From Nocardioides scoriae (GTDB taxonomy: Bacteria; Actinomycetota; Actinomycetes; Propionibacteriales; Nocardioidaceae): a stretch of 64,000 bases of DNA. Under the pieces are notes generated by a model. That model saw only the letters and a program-made list of their open reading frames with translations, searched no databases and had not been told where the DNA came from. The stretch is taken from contig NZ_LT629757.1 of assembly GCF_900104965.1 (NCBI RefSeq), forward strand, positions 2,356,001 through 2,420,000, read 5' to 3'. Shown piece by piece: positions 56,988 through 64,000 of the stretch (position 1 is the stretch's first letter; each line of letters opens with the position of its first letter). Made by a program: the position numbers and the translations under genes.

Positions 56988-57893
56988 GTGACACCGCCCC
57001 GCACCCCCGCCGGCGGCCCGAGGCCGGGAGCCGCCGGCCCCAACCTGCGCCGTCGCTCCCAGCTCGCGGGCGAGGCCGCCGCCGCGATCGCGGAGGTCGA
57101 GAGCGCGCTCACCGTGGAGGCCGACTCCGGGTCGGCGGCCTTCTTCGACGTCGACAACACGGTCATGCAGGGCGCCTCGATCTTCCACCTCGCCCGCGGC
57201 CTGCACCGCCGCGAGTTCTTCACCACCAAGGACATCCTGGGCGCCGCCTGGAAGCAGGCCTACTTCCGCGTCGTGGGCGTCGAGGACCCCGACCACGTCG
57301 CCGACGCCCGGGCCTCGGCCCTGTCCTTCATCGCCGGCCACACCGTCGCCGAGCTGGAGTCGCTGGGCGAGGAGATCTTCGACGAGCGGATGGCCCACCG
57401 GATCTGGCCCGGCACCCGGGCGCTGGCCCAGCTGCACCTCGACCAGGGCCAGCGGGTCTGGCTGGTGACCGCCGCGCCCATCGAGATCGCCACCATCATC
57501 GCCCGGCGCCTGGGACTGACCGGTGCGCTCGGCACGGTGGCCGAGCACGTCGACGGCGTCTACACCGGCGCCCTGGTCGGCGAGATGCTGCACGGCTCGG
57601 CCAAGGCGGTGGCGGTGCGCGAGCTCGCGGACCGGTTCGACCTCGACCTGGCGCGCTGCTCGGCGTACTCCGACTCCTACAACGACCTGCCGATGCTCGA
57701 CATCGTCGGTGACCCCTGCGCCATCAACCCCGACGCCCGGCTGCGCGAGCACGCCCGCGCCCAGGGGTGGCGGGTCCGCGACTACCGCACCGGGCGCAAG
57801 GCGGCCCGCGCGGGCGTGTTCACCGCCGCGGTGGCCGGGGCGGTGGCCGGCACGGCCGCGGCCGGCGCGGCGCTGCGCCGCAAGGTCACCTGA
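56988..57893 (+). CDS. HAD-IB (SerB-like) phosphatase
   Basis: This 301-residue HAD-superfamily IB protein resembles phosphoserine phosphatase. The catalytic FFDVDNTVM, the VTAAP motif and the DSYNDLPML motif are all present. A C-terminal hydrophobic, Ala-rich helix (about 272-295) may anchor it to the membrane. GTG 56988 is preferred; GTG 56982 is in frame too. It is placed next to a BldN-like sigma gene, as in Streptomyces. The phosphate substrate is not known. Confidence 0.87.
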   Translation: MTPPRTPAGGPRPGAAGPNLRRRSQLAGEAAAAIAEVESALTVEADSGSAAFFDVDNTVMQGASIFHLARGLHRREFFTTKDILGAAWKQAYFRVVGVEDPDHVADARASALSFIAGHTVAELESLGEEIFDERMAHRIWPGTRALAQLHLDQGQRVWLVTAAPIEIATIIARRLGLTGALGTVAEHVDGVYTGALVGEMLHGSAKAVAVRELADRFDLDLARCSAYSDSYNDLPMLDIVGDPCAINPDARLREHARAQGWRVRDYRTGRKAARAGVFTAAVAGAVAGTAAAGAALRRKVT

Positions 57894-57934
57894 CCCCGTC
57901 CCGGGCGGGAGGCCGGAACGGTCCGTCGTACCGG

Positions 57935-57963
57935 TTCACATGTGTCCACTGGAGAAGTAGTCT
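57935..57963 (+). promoter_or_regulatory. Promoter of the BldN-like sigma gene
   Basis: TTCACA (57935-57940) and TAGTCT (57958-57963) are 17 bases apart and 47 bases before the ATG. They fit a housekeeping-type promoter. Confidence 0.5.
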
Positions 57964-58010
57964 CGCGGCAAGTTCAACAGGGACCCGGTCGCCGACCGGT
58001 GGGGGACGCC

Positions 58011-58739
58011 ATGCACGCAACCGCGGTCGAGGCCGGCCTCGACGCGCTGCGCCGTGCCGTCCTCGAGGTGCTGCTCAGCCTCGCCGACGGTCCCGCCGAC
58101 GGCGCCGGCCCGGGGCGTCCCGGCGGCACGGGCACGCCCATCGCCCCCGACGACCACGACCAGGCCGCCTCCTCGGCCCAGGACGAGGCCGAGCAGACCC
58201 GGCTGATCGCCCTGGTCGAGCTCGCACGCGGCGGCGACAGCGAGGCGTTCGGCCAGCTCTACGACCACTACCAGCCGAGCGTGTTCCGCTTCCTCTACTA
58301 CCGGGTCGGGTCGGTGCAGCTGGCCGAGGACCTCACCTCGGACACCTTCTTCCGGGCGCTGCGGGCGATGAGCTCGTTCCGCTGGCAGGGCAAGGACTTC
58401 GGCGCCTGGCTGATGACCATCGCGCGCAACCTGACGATGGACCACTACAAGGCCGGCCGCACCCGCCTGGAGCAGACGACCGAGGACATGAACACCCTCG
58501 ACACCAGCACGGAGGGTCCGGAGACCTCCGTGCTCGCGAGCCTCACCCACGAGGCGCTGCTCACGGCGCTGACCGAGCTGCCCACCGAGCAGCGCGAGTG
58601 CCTGGTGATGCGGTTCCTCCAGGGCCTGTCCATCGCCGAGACGGCCGAGGTCCTGGGCCGCAGCGCGGGAGCGGTCAAGCAGCTCCAGCTACGCGGCGTG
58701 CGCAACCTGGCCAAGGCGCTGCCGGAGGACCTCCGGTGA
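58011..58739 (+). CDS. bldN: BldN-like ECF sigma factor with N-terminal extension
   Basis: This 242-residue ECF-type sigma factor fits the BldN family. A hydrophilic extension of about 60 residues precedes the sigma2 region (about 78-155, including YDHYQPSVFRFLYYRVG and DLTSDTFFRALRAM) and sigma4 region (about 185-236, LPTEQRECLVMRFLQGLSIAETAEVL). Streptomyces sigma-BldN is made as a pro-protein with such an extension; whether this one is processed is inference. ATG 58011 follows GTGGGGGAC. It is followed by an RsbN-like membrane anti-sigma gene, and the rex-hem operon and HAD gene beside it match the Streptomyces neighbourhood. Confidence 0.85.
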   Translation: MHATAVEAGLDALRRAVLEVLLSLADGPADGAGPGRPGGTGTPIAPDDHDQAASSAQDEAEQTRLIALVELARGGDSEAFGQLYDHYQPSVFRFLYYRVGSVQLAEDLTSDTFFRALRAMSSFRWQGKDFGAWLMTIARNLTMDHYKAGRTRLEQTTEDMNTLDTSTEGPETSVLASLTHEALLTALTELPTEQRECLVMRFLQGLSIAETAEVLGRSAGAVKQLQLRGVRNLAKALPEDLR

Positions 58740-58785
58740 GCTGGGCGGCCCAGTCGGCTCACTCCGTGGACGGATCGGCGGACGG

Positions 58786-58814
58786 CATAACCTCGGTGAC
58801 GAAGACCTCGTTGA
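58786..58814 (+). promoter_or_regulatory. Sigma-BldN-type promoter upstream of the anti-sigma gene
   Basis: CATAAC (58786-58791), a 17-base spacer and CGTTGA (58809-58814) resemble the sigma-BldN consensus CGTAAC-N16-CGTTGA, with one mismatch and one extra spacer base. In Streptomyces rsbN is itself a sigma-BldN target. Confidence 0.6.
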
Positions 58815-58896
58815 CGGCTTCGTCAGCGTGCGTCACCCTCCCGGCCCCCGGCCGGGACCGTGGCCGCACTCCTTCCGCGCCACCAGGACGACCCGC

Positions 58897-60120
58897 ATGA
58901 GACCCCTCGCTCCCCCAGGCCGCGCTGCCGAGGAGTTCGCACGCGTCCTCGACGGGACGGCGACCCCGGAGCTGCGCGAGCGGTACGCCGCCCAGCTGCG
59001 CACGCTCGAGCGGGTGGCGCAGGTCCCGCTGGTCTCGCCCCGCCCCGCCTTCACCGCCGACCTGCGCGAGCAGCTGCTCCGTGCCGCCGAGACCGAGCTG
59101 GTCGCGGGGCCGTCGGCGACCGTCCACGAGCTGCGGCCGCGCGAGCAGGGCCGCACCTCGCGGCGCCTGGGCACCGTGGCCGCCAGCCTGGTGATCGTGG
59201 GCGGCTCGGCCGGCATGGCCGCCGCGGCCGGCGGATCCCTGCCGGGAGACGCGCTGTTCCCCGTCAAGCGCGGCACCGAGCAGGTGGGCACCGCCCTCAG
59301 CTTCGGCGACGTCGACAAGGGTCGCTCGCTGCTCGGCCAGGCCGGGACGCGGCTGTCCGAGGCGCAGGACCTGCAGGGCCGGGGTGCCGACGACGCCATG
59401 GTGGCGGGCTCGGTCGACGCGTTCCGCAGCGCGGCCGACGCCGGGTCGCAGCGGCTCTTCGACGCCTACGACACCGACCCCGACACCGCCTCGCTCACGC
59501 TGCTGCGCGGCTTCACCGCCACCCAGATGGACGTCCTCGCGGCGATGGCCCCCGAGGCCGACCCGACGGTGGCCTCCGCGCTCGCCGACGCCGCCGACAC
59601 CCTGGCCGACATCGACCAGGCGGCGCTGGTGCGCTGCGGCAGCTGCGGGCCCGACGAGGCCGTGACCACGCCGCAGGCGCTCTCCCAGGGTGCCGGTGCC
59701 GCGACCGTCGACTCGCTGCTGGCCCGCCCCGCCTCCCAGGCACGGGTCGACCGCGAGGCCATGGACGCGCTCCAGACCGCGCAGATCGAGCAGCTCCGCC
59801 GGATGGCCCAGCAGCGTGCCGGCGAGCTCGGCGACGCTCCGGCCGGGGTGCGCGACGCGCTCCCGACGATCCCCAGCACCCCGCACGGCCCCGTGGCGAG
59901 CACCCTCACCGCCGGCGCCCGCGCCGGCGACGGACTGCTGTCGGCCGACGGCCCGGTCGCGGGCCTGCTCGACGGCCCGGTGACCGAGCTGGTCACCGGC
60001 GTGACCGGCACCGTCACCCAGGTCACCGGCACGGTGCCGAAGACCGGCACCCCGCTCGACCAGCCGGTCCAGGACCTGACCGACACGGTCGACGGCGTCA
60101 CCAGCAGCGTCCTGCCCTGA
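58897..60120 (+). CDS. rsbN: RsbN-like membrane anti-sigma factor (DUF5667)
   Basis: This 407-residue single-pass membrane protein has a cytoplasmic N-terminal region (about 1-88) that likely binds sigma, a transmembrane helix (about 91-113) and a DUF5667-type extracytoplasmic region starting at GDALFPVKRG. A Thr/Val-Gly-rich tail follows. It lies 157 bases downstream of the sigma gene, behind a sigma-BldN-type promoter, as expected for an anti-sigma factor that limits its own activator. ATG 58897 follows an AGGA site. An in-frame GTG at 58828 would add a Pro/Arg-rich leader. Confidence 0.82.
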   Translation: MRPLAPPGRAAEEFARVLDGTATPELRERYAAQLRTLERVAQVPLVSPRPAFTADLREQLLRAAETELVAGPSATVHELRPREQGRTSRRLGTVAASLVIVGGSAGMAAAAGGSLPGDALFPVKRGTEQVGTALSFGDVDKGRSLLGQAGTRLSEAQDLQGRGADDAMVAGSVDAFRSAADAGSQRLFDAYDTDPDTASLTLLRGFTATQMDVLAAMAPEADPTVASALADAADTLADIDQAALVRCGSCGPDEAVTTPQALSQGAGAATVDSLLARPASQARVDREAMDALQTAQIEQLRRMAQQRAGELGDAPAGVRDALPTIPSTPHGPVASTLTAGARAGDGLLSADGPVAGLLDGPVTELVTGVTGTVTQVTGTVPKTGTPLDQPVQDLTDTVDGVTSSVLP

Positions 60121-60142
60121 CCGGCCCGCGTCCGCCGGTCGG

Positions 60143-61465
60143 TCAGCCGAAGACGGAGCGGCGCTTGACCAGCAGCGTGTAGAGCGTCTGCTGGATCGAC
60201 TCGCGCACCTGGTCGGTCACGTTGAACACCAGCATCGGGTCGTCGGCGGCGCCGGTGTCGTAGTCGTCGGTGCGGATCGGCTCGCCGAACTCGATGAGCC
60301 ACTTCGACGGCAGCGGGATCATGCCCAGCGGCCCGAGCAGGGGGAACAGCGGCGTGATCGGCAGGTAGGGGATGCCGAGCAGGCGCGCCAGCGACGGCAC
60401 GTTGCCGACCAGGGGGTAGATCTCCTCGGCGCCGACGACCGAGGTCGGCACGATCGGCACGCCGGTGCGGATGGCGGCCGAGACGAACCCGCCGCGACCG
60501 AAGCGCTGCAGCTTGTAGCGCTCGCTGAACGGCTTGCCGATGCCCTTGAAGCCCTCGGGCCACACGCCGACGAGCTCGCCGCCGCGCAGCATCCGCTCGG
60601 CGTCCTCGTTGCAGGCCAGGGTGGCGCCCCCGCGGCGGGCCAGGTCGGCCACGACGGGCAGCTTGAAGACCAGGTCGGCGCCCAGCGCCCGCAGGTGGCG
60701 ACCGGTCTGGTCGTGCACGCTCACCATGGTCATGAGGCCGTCGACCGGGACGGTGCCGGAGTGGTTCGACACCACCAGGGCGCCACCGTGGGCCGGGATG
60801 TTGTCGGCGCCGATGACGTCGATGCGGAACCACTTCTGCGCGAGCGGTCGCAGCGCCGCCAGCAGGAACTGCTCGGTCAGCTCCTCGTCGAAGCCGTAGT
60901 CGTCGACCGCGTAGTCACCGGTCAGCCGTCGGCGCAGGAACGCCAGGATCTCGGCCAGCCGGGGCTCCCAGCTGTCGCCGAACACCTCCTTGGCCGCGGA
61001 GGTGAAGCTGGAGAGCAGCTCTCGCGGCGAGATGCTGGGGCCGGGCAGGCGGTGCTCGGTGCGGGTGGGGGCGCGCTCGGGGACCAGCACCGGCGGGGCC
61101 GGCGTCCGGGGAGCCGCGGTGACGTCGTCGGCGCGCCGCGACTGGGCGGGCACGACGGGCGGCTCGCCCGGCTGGTCGAGGGGCTGCTCGACCGACCGCT
61201 CGACGGGGCGTTCGACCGGGCGTTCGACGGGGCCGTCCACCGCCTGATCGGCGGCACGGTCGCGGAGGGCGTCGGTCGGGGCCGGCGTCCGGTCCCGCGC
61301 GGGCACGGCCTCGGCCGCCTCGGCGGCCTCGACGGCGCGGGCACGCGCGGCCGACCGCGGCGCCAGGCTGCGGCTGTTGCTCGAGGGCTTGGACTCGCCC
61401 GTGCCGCGACCGGGGCGTCCGCGGGTGCCGATGGGGATGATCTCGGCGTCACCCATCGAGGTCAC
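60143..61465 (-). CDS. 1-Acylglycerol-3-phosphate O-acyltransferase-like protein (PlsC domain)
   Basis: This 440-residue protein has a C-terminal acyltransferase domain (about 205-430) with the catalytic NHSGTVPVDG histidine, the acyl-acceptor motif WPEGFKGIGKPF and VPTSVVGAEEIYP. The first 150 residues are low-complexity and hydrophilic (Pro/Arg/Ala/Glu, with a repeated PVER stretch). It is probably membrane-associated. The GTG at 61465 overlaps the epimerase stop; an ATG nine bases later (MGDAEIIPIG) is an equally plausible start. It likely acylates lysophosphatidic acid or a related lipid. Confidence 0.85.
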   Translation of the reverse strand: MTSMGDAEIIPIGTRGRPGRGTGESKPSSNSRSLAPRSAARARAVEAAEAAEAVPARDRTPAPTDALRDRAADQAVDGPVERPVERPVERSVEQPLDQPGEPPVVPAQSRRADDVTAAPRTPAPPVLVPERAPTRTEHRLPGPSISPRELLSSFTSAAKEVFGDSWEPRLAEILAFLRRRLTGDYAVDDYGFDEELTEQFLLAALRPLAQKWFRIDVIGADNIPAHGGALVVSNHSGTVPVDGLMTMVSVHDQTGRHLRALGADLVFKLPVVADLARRGGATLACNEDAERMLRGGELVGVWPEGFKGIGKPFSERYKLQRFGRGGFVSAAIRTGVPIVPTSVVGAEEIYPLVGNVPSLARLLGIPYLPITPLFPLLGPLGMIPLPSKWLIEFGEPIRTDDYDTGAADDPMLVFNVTDQVRESIQQTLYTLLVKRRSVFG

Positions 61466-62514
61466 CCATCGACGTGGTCCTCGGTGCGTCGGGAGCCGTC
61501 GATCGCGCGCATCGCCCCGACCAGCGCGGCCTCGGCGGAGCGGACCCGCTCGGGCGAGAGCACCCCCTGGCGCAGCGAGGCGGCGAAGTCGTCGAAGGCC
61601 TCGAGGGTGGTGAAGCGCGGGTGGAAGCCGAACATCGTGCGCATCCGCGTGGTGTCCATGCCGCGGCCGTGGCGCAGGTAGGCGACGGCCTCGGGCGAGA
61701 AGTCGGCGACCTTGGTCTGCCGGATGGCCGAGCCGAACGACGGCACGGCGAAGCCGGGGAGCGGCACCGAGGGGCGACCGAGGCGGCGGACGGCCTGGCC
61801 GAGGGTGAGGACCCCGTCGCCGGCGACGTTGTAGGTGCCGGTCACCTCGGAGGCGACGGCGTGCTCCAGCGCGTCGAGGGCGTCCTGCTCGTGGAGCAGC
61901 TGCAGCCGCGGGTTGTGGCCCAGCACGGTCGGGACGACCGGCAGCCCGAAGTAGCCGGTCATCGCGGTGGTGATCTGCGGTCCGATGACGTTGGCCATCC
62001 GCAGCGTCGTCACCGCGACGTCGGGGCGGCGGCGCGCGAAGCCACGGGTGTAGGACTCGACCTCGCTGATGTCCTTGGCGAACCCGCCGCCCGCGAGCCG
62101 CTTGGCCGTCATGCCCTCGGTGAACATGGCCGGGTCGCGGTGCGAGGCGCCGTAGAACGCGGCGCTGGACTTGAGCACCAGCTTGCGCACGTCGGGCGCC
62201 TGCTGGCAGGCGGCCAGGAGCTGCATCGTCCCGATGACGTTGAGCTCCTTGGTCGAGGAGCGCCCCCCGGCCGCCGCCGGGGTGGCCGTCACGCTGGCGT
62301 GCACGACGGTGTCGATCCGCTCCCGCACGATCACCTTGGCGATGACCGGGTTGCGGATGTCGGCGCGCACGAAGTCCGCTCCCGCCAGGTCTCCCCGCGG
62401 CGGCAGCACGTCGACCGCGATGACGCGGTCGACCACCGGTGACCTCGACAGCTGCACCGCGACGCGGCGCCCGAGATCACCGGCGACTCCGGTGACGAGC
62501 ACGACCCGGCCCAT
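61462..62514 (-). CDS. NAD-dependent epimerase/dehydratase (extended SDR)
   Basis: This 350-residue Rossmann-fold protein has the cofactor loop VTGVAGDLGRRVA and a YxxxK-like region (YTRGFARRR) that is not canonical, since the usual Tyr/Lys pair is not clear. SSAAFYGAS is typical of sugar-epimerase-like proteins. The substrate is unknown. It is coupled to the acyltransferase and starts 11 bases after bS22. Confidence 0.82.
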   Translation of the reverse strand: MGRVVLVTGVAGDLGRRVAVQLSRSPVVDRVIAVDVLPPRGDLAGADFVRADIRNPVIAKVIVRERIDTVVHASVTATPAAAGGRSSTKELNVIGTMQLLAACQQAPDVRKLVLKSSAAFYGASHRDPAMFTEGMTAKRLAGGGFAKDISEVESYTRGFARRRPDVAVTTLRMANVIGPQITTAMTGYFGLPVVPTVLGHNPRLQLLHEQDALDALEHAVASEVTGTYNVAGDGVLTLGQAVRRLGRPSVPLPGFAVPSFGSAIRQTKVADFSPEAVAYLRHGRGMDTTRMRTMFGFHPRFTTLEAFDDFAASLRQGVLSPERVRSAEAALVGAMRAIDGSRRTEDHVDG

Positions 62515-62525
62515 GGGGCGTGGGC

Positions 62526-62627
62526 TTACTTGCCCAGACGACGACGCTGCACGCGCGTCTTCTTCAGCAGCTTGCGGTGCTTCTTCTTCGCCATGCGCTT
62601 GCGGCGCTTCTTGATGACAGAACCCAC
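62526..62627 (-). CDS. Ribosomal protein bS22 (AURKAIP1/COX24-type, 33 residues)
   Basis: This 33-residue, highly basic protein ([18 protein letters not shown] then a basic tail to RRRLGK) is the small actinobacterial 30S protein bS22. The GTG at 62627 follows an ATAGG site. It is too short for most gene finders. Its neighbours, a BldC-like gene and an epimerase, match the order seen in other actinobacteria. Confidence 0.9.
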   Translation of the reverse strand: MGSVIKKRRKRMAKKKHRKLLKKTRVQRRRLGK

Positions 62628-62661
62628 GTCGGACCTATTCGTTGTCGGAACACTCAGGCAT

Positions 62662-62684
62662 GCCGCGTCCGGGTCGGACGCGGC
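62662..62684. terminator. Hairpin between bldC-like gene and bS22
   Basis: A perfect 10-bp stem (GCCGCGTCCG) with a three-base loop lies 101 bases after the BldC-like stop and 35 bases before the bS22 start. It may terminate the BldC-like transcript or sit in the bS22 leader. Confidence 0.5.
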
Positions 62685-62784
62685 GAAGGGCCCAGCCTAA
62701 CCGTCGACCCCCGGGCGGACGAATCGGTGTCCGGCGACGGGCGCGGACCGGGGGCGAGGCGGGCTCGAGGTGGGTGCGACCGGG

Positions 62785-62991
62785 TCAGCCGGCGTTGAAG
62801 AAGCTGGTGCGGAGGTACTCGTGGACGTCGTCCTCGGAGACCCGGAAGGAGCGTCCGACCCGGACGGCGGCGAGCTCGCCGTTGTGGACGAGGCGGTAGA
62901 CCGTCATCTTCGAGACCCGCATCATGGCGGCGACCTCGGCGACGGTGAGGAACTTCACCTCGGAGATGTCTCCGGGCAGGTTCGTGGGCAT
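62785..62991 (-). CDS. BldC-like MerR-family DNA-binding protein
   Basis: This 68-residue protein is a compact winged-helix DNA-binding domain of the BldC/excisionase type: FLTVAEVAAMMRVSKMTVYRLVHNGELAAVRVGRSFRVSEDDVHEYLRTSFF (quoted in parts: VAEVAAMMRVSKMTVYRL and VRVGRSFRV). BldC proteins of this length control development in Streptomyces; this one resembles the paralogue found near bS22. The ATG at 62991 is 13 bases before a GGTGAG-containing leader. A minus-strand -10 (TATATT, 63058-63063) lies upstream. Confidence 0.88.
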   Translation of the reverse strand: MPTNLPGDISEVKFLTVAEVAAMMRVSKMTVYRLVHNGELAAVRVGRSFRVSEDDVHEYLRTSFFNAG

Positions 62992-63150
62992 GGCTCACCA
63001 GGCTTTCGTCTCGCGCGTCCCCGCCGTCCGATGACGACCCTCGCGTGCGTTGGGAGAAATATAGGACTGTGTGTGACCTGTGTGCCACAGATTCCCGGAA
63101 GTGACTCGTGTGGCGTCGGCGTGTCGACTTGCCACCCTGTCACACGGCTC

Positions 63151-64000
63151 TCACATCAACGGGTCGAGGCCGTGCTCGGGGAAGACGGCGTCCCGGGTGG
63201 CCTGCACCGCGCGGTCGAGCCAGGTGTCGGGGTCGAAGCCGCCCGACCAGTCCTGGTAGGCCACCGAGCGGCCGTCGGTCATCCGCGACGGGGCTCGTAC
63301 GCCGAGGCGCTCGGCGACCTGGTCGCGCCAGTCGGCCGGGGTGTCGAGCGTGGGGTCCAGCGGGTGGCCCGAGACCACGGCCAGCAGGTGGGTCCACGCC
63401 CGCGGCACGACGTCGACCACGGCGTACCCGCCGCCGCCGAAGGCCAGCCACCGGCCGCCGGCCGCCTCGTGGGCGAGGTCGTGCAGGGCGAGGTAGCTCG
63501 CGCGCTGGCCGTCGACGCTCAGCGCGAGGTGGGCCAGCGGGTCGTCGCGGTGGCTGTCGCAGCCCTGCTGGGTCACCAGCACGTCGGGCGCGAACTCGCG
63601 CAGCAGCGGCGGCACCACGGCGTGGAAGGCCCGCAGCCAGCCCGCGTCGGCGGTGCCGGGCGGGAGCGCGACGTTGACCGCCGTGCCGAGGGCCTCCGGG
63701 CCGCCGGAGTCCTGCGGGAAGCCGGTGCCGGGGAACAGCATCTGGCCGGTCTCGTGCAGCGACACCGTCAGCACGCGCGGGTCGTTGTAGAAGATCTGCT
63801 CCACGCCGTCGCCGTGGTGGACGTCGACGTCGACGTAGGCCACCTTGCGCGCGCCGTTGGCCAGCAGCCAGCGGATCGCCACGGCGACGTCGTTGTAGAC
63901 GCAGAAGCCGCTCACCCGGTCGGGCATGGCGTGGTGCAGGCCGCCCGCGATGTTGGCGGCGTGGTCGACCTCGCCGGACCACACCTGCCGCGCCGCCTCG
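63151..64000 (-). CDS. Histone deacetylase/AcuC-family deacetylase, 5' end beyond window
   Basis: At least 283 residues are visible of a class-I-like histone deacetylase (acetoin utilisation AcuC type). The zinc-binding and catalytic motifs are seen: GGLHHAM, DVDVHHGDGV and the FGGGGYA tyrosine loop. The frame stays open through base 64000, so the start lies outside. The family removes acetyl groups from lysines or small amines; the substrate here is unknown. It lies next to the BldC-like gene on the same strand, 159 bases upstream. Confidence 0.9.
   Translation of the reverse strand, partial: EAARQVWSGEVDHAANIAGGLHHAMPDRVSGFCVYNDVAVAIRWLLANGARKVAYVDVDVHHGDGVEQIFYNDPRVLTVSLHETGQMLFPGTGFPQDSGGPEALGTAVNVALPPGTADAGWLRAFHAVVPPLLREFAPDVLVTQQGCDSHRDDPLAHLALSVDGQRASYLALHDLAHEAAGGRWLAFGGGGYAVVDVVPRAWTHLLAVVSGHPLDPTLDTPADWRDQVAERLGVRAPSRMTDGRSVAYQDWSGGFDPDTWLDRAVQATRDAVFPEHGLDPLM

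Noticed and set aside
57942-58010. An upstream GTG start for the BldN-like sigma factor
   Set aside because: It would overlap the -10 (TAGTCT) of the promoter and lacks a ribosome site, while ATG 58011 has GTGGGGGAC at good spacing.

Overview
The window is very GC-rich (roughly 70% or more by eye), uses many GTG starts and 4-base stop/start overlaps, and carries actinobacterial gene orders. The mix of KorAB, a 14-gene nuo operon, menaquinone genes, a Rex-hem cluster, a BldN-type sigma factor, bS22 and a DUF222-HNH gene points to a Nocardioidaceae-like actinobacterium (Nocardioides or a close relative). This is judged from gene content only; there is no rRNA here. No rRNA, tRNA, prophage, CRISPR array or classical insertion sequence was found.

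Layout: 1-2845 korAB (partial at the left edge). 2945-8757 an aldehyde dehydrogenase, a SRPBCC protein, RarD, a frameshifted lipoprotein, and a Tat-exported PhoX phosphatase behind a PHO box. 8758-10172 a nuclease-like gene bracketed by inverted copies of a palindromic repeat. 10186-27436 (minus) a DUF4190 protein, a polyprenyl diphosphate synthase and the complete nuoA-N operon. 27661-38793 menaquinone genes menG, menF, menD, menC, menE and menA, mixed with an L,D-transpeptidase, a metallo-hydrolase and an Na+/H+ antiporter with a zinc-finger tail. 38848-41420 small membrane proteins, a repeat-rich gap and a DUF222-HNH gene with an SOS-box-like site. 41496-47617 (minus) hemL, a histidine phosphatase and the resA-ccdA-resB-ccsB cytochrome c maturation genes. 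47884-49146 a secreted lytic transglycosylase. 49207-54934 (minus) rex-hemA-hemC-hemD-hemB. 55110-60120 a glutaredoxin, an acyl-CoA ligase, a HAD phosphatase, a BldN-like sigma factor and its RsbN-like membrane anti-sigma factor. 60143-64000 an acyltransferase, an epimerase, bS22, a BldC-like protein and a partial histone-deacetylase-family gene.

How it works together: most genes build an aerobic menaquinone respiratory chain. They make heme (hemL, A, C, D, B), mature cytochrome c (Res/Ccs), supply the quinone head group and tail (men genes, polyprenyl synthase) and form complex I. Rex-operator-like sites lie in front of both nuoA and rex, so NADH/NAD+ sensing probably links complex I to heme synthesis. 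A second circuit is visible: a BldN-like sigma factor, a sigma-BldN-type promoter in front of its own anti-sigma gene, and a close match to the same promoter in front of the secreted transglycosylase about 10 kb away.

The most unusual points are this sigma-BldN/transglycosylase link, the loss of all four N7 cluster cysteines in NuoG, the repeat-bracketed nuclease gene, and the dense repeats beside the SOS-box DUF222-HNH gene.
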